Source: Oidiodendron maius Zn (taxonomy: Eukaryota > Ascomycota > Leotiomycetes > Myxotrichaceae). Taken from it: a stretch of DNA of 64,000 nt. The notes below the pieces were generated by a model. It saw only the letters and a list, made by a program, of their open reading frames with translations. It was not told where the DNA came from and searched no databases. Every line of letters starts with the position of its first letter. Position 1 is the stretch's first letter. The stretch spans positions 124,001 to 188,000 of the forward strand of contig KN832891.1 of assembly GCA_000827325.1 (NCBI GenBank), given 5' to 3'. Of this stretch, positions 22,728-32,453 are shown in pieces. The translations under genes were made by a program, and so were the position numbers.

Positions 22728-24975
22728 CCTTGCCTATTAGAGTCAGGCTTTCTCATAGTTGGTGGCAAGGCCAGAAAGGCTCTAACTTCCTCCCCCTTGT
22801 ATTGTTAGAGCGAACTAGGGAGGTGGTAGGATACGGAGTACTATAAACGATTTCTAAGTGCCTATATATTGAATTTTCCTATCACTTACAACATTACTAG
22901 AAGATTAGCCCCTTGCCTTCGGCCGCGTTTCCCACCATAGTGACCCTATTAGTTCCCGAAGGTACTTTTGCGCAAAGAATGCTGAGCGCGTATACACGGC
23001 TATTGTAGCTAAGAACCAACAGGCCCATAGTGTCAGGTCATCACTCATCCACTAAGCAACCCCGCGCCATCACATTTCATACCAGGTCGCCATTTACTTC
23101 ATCAAGGTACGCGTTGCAATAACTGCGGCTATATTATGCGCCGTGCCACTGTCGGACATTCCAAAAGATGCATGTCGTTGCGGATACGATTGAAATAGCA
23201 ACAAAGGCAACAACGCAACAACGCTAAAGCTGTCGCCATTTCAATCGTACCCAGAAGTTTCAAGGTTGACCACTGCCTTTTCCACTACTATAATAGAGTC
23301 AATTGAGTCAGTTAAGGATTAATGAACCCGCCCCCGCCCCCACATCTTCTGATATTGTATCTAAGTCTTGGGCAACTGAAGCAAAGAAGGCTGTTAAAGT
23401 CTGGATACTCGATCGGCAGTAGCTGGTAAAAGGGTGCTGTATTGACGAAGACAAATAAGCTAAGGAGAAAAGGACTCAGTACAGCGCACGCACCCATATA
23501 AATACCCTTCGGACCGGATTGAGCCTAGCTCCAAAGCACGTAGCGAATCGCTTGTGCCCGCTCTGGAACGCTAGTCCTAATTCATCATCAAGACTCCTCA
23601 ACCACACCTGGATCCTGACCCCCAACCAGCCCGGCAGAACCACACCGCCCTGCCCTACTAGCCGGCTCGTCACACTGGGCTCTATAGAACAGAATAATAA
23701 ACATCGCCTTTCATTACACTGCCTCATTTTAATCTGTGCCTCAAGCTTCGAGTTGTGCAAAGAAAATCTTCTTTGGGATTATGTAGCATACTCGATTAAT
23801 CTGTAATGCACGAGGTTAGGCTCGCTCCACTGCACTAACTGGACCAAAAGATCACAGTGCTCAGCCTCAGATAGGCACGCCTAACACCATATATATATTA
23901 ATACTCAGCTGCAACACACTTGCGCCAACGTATGCATGTCATTGCGCTGCACGCACATGACAGTAACGGCCATGGCCTTTTCAGGTGTCGCCATGTGATG
24001 TGGCATATGCACGGCAGTGCTTATTACCTGCACACATCCTTCTACCCCTCTTTTTTCTTCCTTAACTCAATCACCTAGTTAAATACAGAGCTTTAGCTAT
24101 ATGCACAGGGAGCTCCGTGACAATGCAGGCAATATACGAGGCTACGAGGAGAGACGAGACCCTGGTGCTGGTAGCCCCCTTTATTTATCCGCTTAGGGGA
24201 ATCTCCGGAAGCACGGCCACCTTTCCGAATCTTGACTTTGAGAGTTTCCTTTTTGGTGGGTAGGCCGGTGCTTTTGCCCCTGTAGCCTACTTAGTGGATG
24301 CACACCGTTTGCTGACTGCGGCGTACCCAGCTCAATTCTGCCAACCCAGCTCTAGCGAGACTCACAGGGATACTTTGCAGGACACTAGCTAACGTATTAA
24401 TTCTAATACCCACCTCTTCACTCTAAAATGCCCCACCGATTGGAACCCCGCTCGTAACAGTACGAGCGTCATTTAAATTATATTAAATTAATAGCTAGAA
24501 CATAAAAATATTACGTCAGATACGATACAATAAATATACATTTGTTTGAAGGCCCGGAGGCAAAACTGAGAGGTTTTAACGTTGTATAGCCTTCGAATTT
24601 AAGAGGTTAATCGAGTTGAGGTCGAATTAAGTTTGCACTAGTTTCGGACCCGACCCGGGCCGACCCGGTCATTCGGAACGCCGGGTGTCGATATACCGTT
24701 AATTCATCCGAAGGCCGCTATGAAGAGCTCGGGAAATTTCTTGGCATTTCTAATCTCAAGCAGTTAATTGGCTGCCACTCGCCGTACTGAGACTGAGCCT
24801 GCATTGGATGGCACACATTTGCGCTGCCAAGACCTGGGTCTGCTCGTCTTCTATACAAGACAGCCATTCCAACCTCTTTTCTTCCTTTTCTTTTCTTTTC
24901 TTTCCGTCCCACAACCAATGGGCTCAGATGGCCTGGTAGAGACTTCGGGATAGTGAGAGAGCTTCGTTTCAAATA
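22728..24975. other. 2.2 kb non-coding stretch
   Basis: ORFs here (for example 23476-23806 on both strands) mirror each other and carry no motif. An imperfect inverted repeat lies at 23184-23199 / 23235-23250. AT-rich sequence is at 24465-24540, GC-rich GACCCGACCCGGGCCGACCC at about 24645-24670, and a polypyrimidine tract at 24873-24915. Confidence 0.45.
23184..23250. repeat. Imperfect hairpin
   Basis: ATACGATTGAAATAGC (23184-23199) pairs with GCCATTTCAATCGTAC (23235-23250), 14 of 16 positions, around a 35-base loop rich in CAACAAC/GCAAC words. It could be a transcript hairpin or a tiny foldback element. Confidence 0.45.
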
Positions 24976-25173
24976 CTATCCCCTCGTCCGGTGCGAACTG
25001 CCCACGCTAGTGGGTGCAGCTGTTCTAATTTGCTCGTAAAGAAAATGCACAACGTTATGAACAGCTATTCCTATTTCAAGCAGTTACAGAGTTCTATAAA
25101 AATTAATCTAAGGGCTATTACTGGAGGATACATCCTTACTAGCGTGGGCAGTTCGCACCAGACGAGGGGATAG
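24976..25173. mobile_element. 198-bp MITE with 35-bp TIRs
   Basis: CTATCCCCTCGTCCGGTGCG... at the left is the inverse of ...GCACCAGACGAGGGGATAG at the right: about 35 bp with one mismatch. It is flanked by ATA on both sides (24973-24975, 25174-25176), a possible 3-bp target duplication as in PIF/Harbinger or CACTA elements. No coding capacity. Parent family not seen in the window. Confidence 0.82.
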
Positions 25174-26216
25174 ATATGGCAAACTAAGGCTCCTATAGTG
25201 AAAGCGGAGAGCGAGCCTCTAGGTCGCCAAATCACGGTTAGATTATATTAGCCTTCGACTGGATTCTTAGGATTTTGTGCGTAGCGATTGGCAAAGTCCG
25301 AGTCCCTGGGGCATATATCAGGCGTCTTCTCCCCCGCATTGCATGCAAGATATCTTGGCTCGCAGGCTGGACGCCTTGTTGGGCGGAGTCGGACCGATTG
25401 CTGGCCAGACTGCGGCGAGACGTGCGAGGGTGAGTGACACAGGAGGTAGAGCACCCATCTAAATCGACTGATATCTGTTTTCGGTTTACCAGCGGCGATT
25501 CAGGCCGCAGCTAGTGAGGGCGGCGAGGATGAGCTAAAGATGAGACCTTGGCGAAGGAGCGGTTCAATTAGAATGAACAAATGTGACAAATAGAGCAATC
25601 AAAAGTGCCATAGTATTTTGAATGAAATCCCTTCTTGCGGGTTAGTCGGTAAGAACCAACGTTGGGGCCCTCCAAAGCGTACCTGTCGGCAGATTTGGCC
25701 CTCGCCTAAACATGAGTCCCATTCGAGTATTTAAAATACCTCATCTATTATTAGACATCTAGATCCCACCATGGGCTAGTCTTCATCGCAGTGCTTCATT
25801 CCATCTGACCATGATTCGCAGCTCAGCTCTTAACGTTGTAGTATTATACAGTTCTAGAATATCCGTGATTGGTGCCGGCAGTCTAGCGTTGCATCTGAAG
25901 CGATCACAGTACCAAGCTGGACAATCTGATGCGGTCTAGAAGGAAGCAAGATTTGCCGATGTGACGGGGTGATGGACTGAGCACCTTCTTGATCGGCACC
26001 GCCGCGAATTTGTTTCTATAACCCTTACCATGGCTATATAATAAGGCATCTCTTCCAACTTCCGAGGGAAGGGCTTAGAGATCAGTCTTCCTAACAAGAC
26101 GGAGCACAATCACTCACCTAATCTCATTGCCCATACTCTTAACCAGGGCTACTCCATCGACTCGCTCACGACATTCGCCTCTAGCAGTTGAAGCTCGGCT
26201 TCTAGCAACGACAAAA
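25174..26216. other. Upstream region of the lectin gene
   Basis: Two overlapping 60-codon ORFs near 25250-25460 are not supported as genes. CTATATAATAAGG at about 26033-26045 is a TATA-like box 170 bp before the lectin ATG. Confidence 0.45.
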
Positions 26217-27520
26217 ATGCAGCTGAATCGCCTCTTTCTGATTATCGGCCTCTGCGCCACCTCGGTGCTGTCCGCACCCAGGCCCTCCGGCCAGGAGGGC
26301 AGCTTCATCACAACTCCTCGCGAGGGCGCCGTAGACTGGAACAAGCCGCGCGATAACGGCAGTTTCCTCGCCAAGCGCGCTAACATGCACTCGGAGGAGT
26401 GGTTCAACTCCCGCGGCAAAGTTCGCCGTGAGGACGATAAGGCTTTCGTGGTTTCTAAGCGCGACAGTTGGCAGGATTTGACCGGCCCAAACCACCTGGT
26501 TTCGTACCCGACGGGCGTTTCGTGGGGAGGCCAACGCGAGGACCTCTTCCACCACGAGCGGAATACTAACGTGTGTAAGCACTTTTCCTTTGACGGAGTC
26601 ACCTGGAGTTCCGGGGATAACCTTGGCGGTTCGTTCGACTCCTCCTTTGGCGCCTCGTGCTGGGGCACTGGCCATATCGACACATACGGCAAGGGCACCG
26701 ACGGCGCCTGTTGGCACACCTCCTACGACTCCTCTTCCGGATGGAACAGCTGGGGAAGTCTGGGAGGTGACATGGTCTACGAGCCCTCGACGGTGACCTG
26801 GGGCGTCGGCTTCACCGATGTATTTGTGATCTCGGCCAGTGATGGGGAGTGCTGGCATAGGGCATTCAGCGGTGGCGCCTGGGCCAGCTGGGAGAACATT
26901 GGCGGCAGTATCGGCTTTGCGCCCGAGTCGTGCACCTGGGGCTCTGGCCACATATCTGTCTTTGGTAAGTGATATCCCATCTTTGGACCCGAAGAATAAA
27001 CAAGAGTGATAAGCGTAGAGAGGTGATGCGTTGGGCTAACAAAAGCTGTTCCGCTGTTGTAGTCATCGGCACAGATGGCCAGTGCTGGCATCGCATGTGG
27101 CTCACTTCCAAGGGAGGATGGAGCAACTGGGAGGCGCTGGGCGGCACGATCACGGGGCCCGTCACGTCCGTCGCATGGAACGGAAACCTCATCGACATAT
27201 TCGTCCGGGGGACCGACAACCACTGCTGGCACAGAAGGTACCACGGCGACTTGAACGAGTGGGACGCCTGGGAAGACCTGGGAGGCAACCTGGCGTTCGC
27301 GCCTCACGTGGTCCAGTACGGAACCACCCTGGAGGTTTTTATCGTTGACACCAACGGCATCTTGTTCGTCCTGGTCCAAATCAACAACGTGTGGTCGCCC
27401 TCCGGGTGGGTGAGCCGCGGCGGCTCACTTGGCAGCCAACCGACCGGCGTTGTGTGGGGGAACAACAACGTCGACGCCTTTGGTATGGGCACAGACTTTT
27501 CGTGCGAGCGCAACTTTTAG
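26217..27520 (+). CDS. Secreted PLL-type beta-propeller lectin with propeptide
   Basis: Predicted secreted sugar-binding protein of 401 residues, exons 26217-26964 and 27063-27520 (98-bp intron, GTAAGT...TTGTAG). Signal peptide MQLNRLFLIIGLCATSVLSA. A region of about 75 residues with dibasic sites (LAKR, VRR, VSKR) precedes the propeller and suggests Kex2 processing. Then come seven repeats of about 47 residues built on the pattern G-W-N/D-S-W-x-x-L-G-G ... D-x-CWHR (GTDGACWHT, SDGECWHR, GTDGQCWHR, GTDNHCWHR). This is the layout of PLL/fucose-lectin-like seven-bladed propellers. The last repeat stops after GTDFSC, and the first begins with SWQDLTG, which could supply the missing strand and close the ring. 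Ligand not deducible. Confidence 0.8.
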
Positions 27521-28089
27521 GATGCCGCGCTTGAGGTAACATCCGGCACGGGTCAGTCATGGCCGTCGGCGAGGTAATTGCTTGAGGTTGTGTTTGAGCC
27601 AAGAGTCGTATCAACTGGCTTGTCTTTCTCTTTCTTGCAAAGCAGGCGCCCTCCAAGCGGTGGAGAGGAGCGTGGAGGGACTTCAAAATTGAAACTAGTT
27701 CGTATTTGTTGGTACCGTACCGCGTACCTTTAACATAGCTTTATCTTTAGCATGCTAGGTCTGGCTTACAATACCTAAATATGATGGGGAATATATGCAT
27801 GATTCTCTCGTTCCCAGGCGTTGCGGAATCGCCGCATTGTACCCCGCACGCTGCATGTAGTTAGTTGCTTCCTTCTTTTTCTTGTCCAGTCTACCTGCAT
27901 CGCACGCCCGATGTACTCAGTATAACATTACTACTTTAGCGTGGGCATGTCTTGCGGATCCGAACCCTCAAATTTTGAGAACCAGCCGAGGCACCCCCAC
28001 CCCTAATCCGTGGACTTCCCTACGCCATATTTGCCTGTAAAACGACCACTAATGAAGCCAGAACCTGCATGCACCCACATAGCCGGTTA
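27521..28089. other. Intergenic
   Basis: 3' flank of the lectin gene. No gene or repeat recognised. Confidence 0.5.
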
Positions 28090-28540
28090 TAGTTGGAAAA
28101 ATCGACCCTTTTTGATACAGATCAATCTCTGCAGCAGCCCAACGCGATATCTGCCAAAACAACTAAAAAAACAGGCCAAAATAATAGCAGCATACCTCTT
28201 CTTTGCATATACCGATATCAAGTGTGGTCGCTTCCTAGCTCTCCAATTGCGTATACCAGAAGGCTCAAGCATGCGCTTAAGGGTAGAGTCAGCTCTGTCC
28301 GAACCTCCTCGTACGTAAGCTTTGGCTGTATACGAACAAGATGAACGAGACGGCGTACGTAATGGTCATTCTGAGTTCGTCGTTGGTCGGTACGTTGTAA
28401 AGTCTCTCCGTTTAGTCGGTCTTGGTCGTGACAGTAAAAGAGCGCAGAGCCCGCGTGACATAAGAATCGACAAAAAGCAGCCTTCCTATCGACTAAACCC
28501 TGAAAGCACCGCCCCCCACCACTACAATATGCACGAAGAT
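28090..28540 (-). mobile_element. Tc1/mariner transposase N-terminal fragment
   Basis: Read on the minus strand, one frame gives YVRRLVHLVRIQPKLTYEEV (second helix-turn-helix of Tc1 transposases). A second frame gives RMLEPSGIRNWRARKRPHLI followed by VYAKKRYA, the start of the catalytic half. The frames are shifted, stops follow, and no DDE core or inverted repeats are seen, so this is a truncated remnant. Identification rests on short motifs. Confidence 0.55.
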
Positions 28541-28928
28541 GATCAATAGCATTCTGATACGACCGTTTAACTAACCTGGCAGTCGCTGCTAGATGAAGGA
28601 ACAGCCGCTAATAGGCTTTTAGCTAAGTGTGACGGAAGATTTCATTCCATCTCTAATGCTTACACTTTATAGATTTTACGCCCCCTTCTTCGAGCGGATA
28701 AAGCACATGTTGCCGCCTCTTACACCAATATCCCCCGGGCTGAGAACATCCGAAAACTATTAATTGGGCGAAATGTTTTATCCCGCCTCTAAAACTAGTA
28801 AGTCGTGGATACTTAAGCCGCGTGATGTCTTGCTTCAGTAGCCGTTTACTTTGAACTTCTTGTCAATAAGTTCAACCCGCTTACAGGTGTACTCATCCTA
28901 CTATTCCTATAGCAAAAAGTATTCAGAT
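28541..28928. other. Upstream region of the GH54 gene
   Basis: No coding sequence. The stretch contains AT-rich CTTACACTTTATAG near 28660 but no clear TATA box close to the ATG. Confidence 0.4.
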
Positions 28929-29957
28929 ATGTCCCCACGGCCAAGCGTTCGGCACGCCAGCGTACTGGCTCTCGGCCTTGCAAGTTCGCTTGTTTTCGCC
29001 GGGCCTTGCGACATCTACTCATCTGGCGGCACGCCATGCGTTGCGGCCCACAGCACTACTCGTGCTCTCTATAAGACTTAGGATGGCCCCCTCTACCAGG
29101 TGAAGCGGAGCTCCGATGGTGCTACAGCAAATATTGCGCCACTATCTGCTGGCGGTGTCGCTAATGCCGGTCCCCAAGACTCGTTCTGTGCTAAAACGAC
29201 CTGCGTTATTAGTATTATTTACGACCAATCTGGCAAAGGTAATCACCTTACCGATGCTCCTCCTGGAGGTGCCGCAAAAGGCCCGGGGCCCAAAGGCTAT
29301 GATAACCTAGCTAGCGCAACTGCTGCTCCTATTTCTCTAAATGGAAAAAAGGCGTACGGCGTCTTTATCGCCCCTGGCACTGGCTACCGTAACAACGCCG
29401 CTACTGGTACAGCTACAGGCGACGAGCCAGAGGGTATATACGCCGTCTTTGATGGGACTCACCATAATGGGGGCTGCTGCTTTGACTATGGAAATGCCTA
29501 GAAGAACAGTCACGATACAGGTTCCGGTCATATGGAGGCTATCTACTTTGGCACTAATGATATTTGGGGTACTGGAGCTGGTAAGGGACCTTGGATTATG
29601 GCTGATCTGGAGAACGGTCTGTTCTCTGGAGAGAGTCGTAAGAATAATGCTGCCGACCTGTCTATCTCAGACCGGTTTGTTACCGCAATCGTTAAGGGGG
29701 AGCCAAACCATTGGTCGATCCGTGGCGGTAACGCTGCTTCTGGCTCGCTGTCGACGTTCTATAGAGGCGTGCGCCCATCAGGTTATAACCCGATGCACAA
29801 AGAGGGTGCTATTCTTCTAGGCACAGGCGGCGATAACAGTATTAGCGGCGAGGGCACGTTCTACGAGGGCGTGATGACCTATGGCTATCCATCCGACGAT
29901 ACCGAGAACTCGGTGCAGGCCAACATCGTAGCCGCTGGGTACTCAACCAAGGTATAG
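28929..29957 (+). pseudogene. GH54 alpha-L-arabinofuranosidase, two in-frame TAG stops, no CBM42
   Basis: A single frame of 343 codons from MSPRPSVRHASVLALGLASS (signal peptide) to TAA-type end AAGYSTKV-stop covers the whole GH54 catalytic domain. It shows CDIYSSGGTPCVAAHSTTRA, YDQSGKGNHLTDAPPGG, GGCCFDYGNA, HMEAIYFGT (nucleophile Glu) and EGAILLGTGGDNS (acid/base Asp). TAG codons occur at position 51 (29079-29081) and position 191 (29499-29501), where the known family has a residue after GNA (usually Glu). Everything else is conserved, with no frameshift. The C-terminal arabinose-binding CBM42 of typical AbfB is absent; the gene stops just after the catalytic domain. Most likely a recently inactivated gene; readthrough or sequence error are alternatives. 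Confidence 0.85.
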
Positions 29958-31035
29958 TCGAGTGCTAGCCGGACGCAATATGGCCAGTTTGGTGGCGGCG
30001 GGTAAGCCGGCCCTGCAAGTTGTGATGTGCTATACACTTGTGAATTGCAAAACTCATATCATTCTGAGTGTCTACAAAGGGAATGGTGTAGATGTCAGGC
30101 AGTGCGGGCCATTTTGTTGGTTTGGAATTTGAGAATCTATAAGGGTTTGGGGGTTTCTTTGAGGGGCTAGCTGGAGATTCTTCTTCGGCATTCATAGTCG
30201 TTCTGTCTCTATTTTAGGAGCAGGTTTATTGCCTGGACTCCGACGCCAACTTATGCTTGGAATATATCTTCATATCTCTTGGCCTACCTTGTCTAATTTT
30301 TACTAAAATCTTATATAGGAATTAAACATACTTGGGGTCAAGTCTATATTACAGATTGGGGATAGGGTGAAAAATTGCCTGAGATCAAAATACAAGGTAC
30401 GGTTTCAAGTACCTTATCGTCATGTAAAGGGCGAATGCAACAGAGTGTAGACGGGCTCTGATAGGAAGGAGAGAGCAAGTAGAAATTCCGAGCAATTGCT
30501 TATCCGCCTCGTCCCTTACAGTTTCATCGAAAAGCTTATTCCCCGCGAATTCAATCACCATCGGATGCCGTAGACCGGGCCTCCGATGATGGGCGTTTCG
30601 AATGGAATGATTGACAGAAGAGTATCCGTGACCAGCTCGCTTTCTGAAAGAAGATCCGTAGTGGCCGACTTAATGCTCTCATGTTCAAGTTGCAACGTCC
30701 ACATGAGCTCTTCCTGAGCCCCAATTATTCGATTTCTGGGACACTAAGCAGTCAAGCAAATGGATAGGCTATGCCTTATGCTTGGATGAGCTCCAGATCA
30801 AACCTCGGACCCGCTGCTGTGATGGCCGGAGTCATAGCAGGGAGCGTTGTTCGATCGTCACCTCTGGAACATGGCTCTGTGGCGGAGGACGACTCTGTTG
30901 GGCTTTTAAACGCGTTGGGGGTCTAACTTCGAGACTCGAGACGTTCAGAACTAGAAACACACAGTCGAGTGTGAAATTGCACCAACGTCGGATCATAGAA
31001 GTTAATATATATATATGTGTGTGTGTGTGTACTGG
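29958..31035. other. Intergenic
   Basis: A 76-codon minus-strand ORF at 29965-30195 (NAEEESPASPSKKPPNPYRF...) is possible but unsupported. A (TA)n(GT)n microsatellite lies at 31004-31030. No other feature. Confidence 0.45.
31004..31030. repeat. (TA)n(GT)n microsatellite
   Basis: Consecutive AT and GT dinucleotides just downstream of the MYND gene end. Confidence 0.9.
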
Positions 31036-31361
31036 TCACTGAGCCTTGTCTTTCCCCTTGCACGTTCTCTTGTGGTTCTTCCAGTCCATCTTTTGATGCT
31101 CCTTGCCACAATACGCAACCGTTTGGCAGCCAGTACACAGCTTTCCTAGGTTTCCGCACACCTTACACAAGTGTGTGCTGCTTGGAGAGAAATGCTCCTG
31201 GCTAGAAGTCATCCGTTCCTGTACTACACCGCTTGCTGCTTGTTGTTGTCGCCTGTAAGGGTGACCAGAACAATCGTGTAATAGACTCACCATTGCTTCG
31301 TGCCCTCCGCCTTGGCTAAACTCAGCGCGGTCTGACCGTCGGCATCCACGGCAGTAACGTA
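31036..31361 (-). pseudogene. 3' end of an ankyrin/MYND zinc-finger gene
   Basis: The last exon (31252-31036) encodes CKVCGNLGKLCTGCQTVAYC followed by GKEHQKMDWKNHKRTC. This is a complete MYND zinc finger, a protein-protein interaction module. The preceding exon (about 31361-31291) encodes VDADGQTALSLAKAEGTKQW, the end of an ankyrin repeat. The intron 31290-31253 is only 38 bp but has GTGAGT...TTACAG ends and keeps frame. Upstream of 31361 the sequence turns abruptly AT-rich with no ankyrin repeats. The rest of the gene is lost or mutated beyond recognition. Confidence 0.7.
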
Positions 31362-31570
31362 TAATTAACCCCTTTATAATAAACTTAGCTAATTTTTTTA
31401 AGCTTAAGAATAGGGTTATATTATCCTTTTAGTCCTTACAGTTATCTTCTTCCTTCCGCTATATAGGCTTAGAGAGGAATATTAAGCTAGAGCCTTAATT
31501 AGCTATAATTATATAATTTAAGTTAAATCTAAGTAATTTTAACTAACCTAAGGCAGCTAGGCTTATAGCC
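31362..31570. other. AT-rich, RIP-like stretch
   Basis: Dominated by TTA/TAA/TAT words, with a sharp border against the MYND gene at 31361. Origin not recognisable; it may be the mutated upstream part of the ankyrin gene or repeat DNA. Confidence 0.45.
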
Positions 31571-31809
31571 TCTTAAATAGAGGTTAAGTTAATTATATAG
31601 GTTATAATTGGATATTAAGGTAAAACTTAGTTATATTAACTATTAAGTGATATAGAGACAACTAATTAAGTGTAGCTATACTGGAGTAAAAGCCCCATTA
31701 TATAGACCTATTTGACCTCTTATTGACTTATATAAATCCTCTGAATCCTGGATTCTAAAGGTTATCCTAGATCCTAAGGGATATATAATATATACTTAAG
31801 ACCTGATCA
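31571..31809 (-). mobile_element. LTR-like repeat, inverted, heavily mutated copy (fossil)
   Basis: Matches the reverse complement of 31986-32284 along its length (CTCTTAAATAGAGGTTAAG... against CTCTTGTGCAGAGGTTCAGG..., ending TGATCA). It is shorter and far richer in A and T. It abuts the GNAT copy at 31810. Together with the copy at 31986 it forms a large inverted repeat around that copy. Confidence 0.6.
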
Positions 31810-32375
31810 ATAGTAAAGATAAAGGAATAAATGTAGTATTTATTATAAGTAAAGTTTAGTTAGCTAAAAAGATTAGTATTCTTATATTTATAATAGTTTA
31901 TAAGGTAGGTTATAGGATTTACTCCTAACTTAGATTCTAAGAGGCTAATAAAGTTATTTAAGATAATTTGCAGTTTAGTAGTGTTAGAGAATATTGATCA
32001 GGGCCTTAAGCTCGCATGACATATCCTTTAGGATTCAGGATATCCTTCAGGATCTAGGATTCAGAGGATTCATGTGAGTTAATAAGAGGTTGAATAGGTC
32101 CATATAAAGGGGCCTTTACTCCAGTGTAGCTGTGCTTAATTAGTTGTCTCTGTATCACTCTCTTTACCTACTGCTTTCAGCATTCTGCTATGCCGAAAGC
32201 CTATAGTCAATATAACTGAGTTTCACCTTGATCCGACTACAACCTGCGCATTAACCTGAACCTCTGCACAAGAGAGAATATAGAGTGTATTTTATAGTTT
32301 CCAAGATATAAAGGTGAAGCTCTGATATCGTCTGTTGCTTTCGGATGAATTATCTCGTACTCAAAACTATGTTTA
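31810..32375 (+). pseudogene. Mutated copy of the GNAT 3' end, split by a repeat
   Basis: 31810-31985 aligns with 3686-3862 of GNAT gene 1 (AGTAAAGATAAAGGAATAA against AGTAAAGGCAAAGGAATAG, and onward to GAGAATAT). Differences are nearly all G-to-A or C-to-T. 32277-32375 continues as a copy of 3865-3965 (GTTGCTTTCGGATGAATTAT is identical) and is much less mutated. The LTR-like repeat 31986-32284 interrupts the two parts. So about 285 bp of the GNAT gene (end of exon 2 plus 3' flank) was duplicated 28 kb away, on the same strand, then mutated and invaded. Confidence 0.8.
31986..32284 (+). mobile_element. LTR-like repeat inserted in the GNAT copy (fossil)
   Basis: About 290 bp, starting near TGATCAGGGCCTTAAG and ending near CTGCACAAGAG. 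AGAGAATAT occurs immediately left and right of it, so a target duplication of 5 to 9 bp is likely. Its right half is shared with 17030-17170. A solo LTR is the best guess; ends and class are not certain. Confidence 0.55.
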
Positions 32376-32453
32376 GGCTGCCCTCTGCTGCCTTATATTA
32401 GTAACAACTTATCTACCACGCTCGCTCTATACATTCGAGCCTCCTAATACTAC

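Noticed and set aside
23476-23806. Overlapping ORFs of about 95 codons on both strands
   Set aside because: They mirror each other and contain no motif; GC-rich non-coding DNA explains them.
26202-27379. Long minus-strand ORFs over the lectin
   Set aside because: Shadow frames; the plus-strand frame has signal peptide, repeats and a clean intron.
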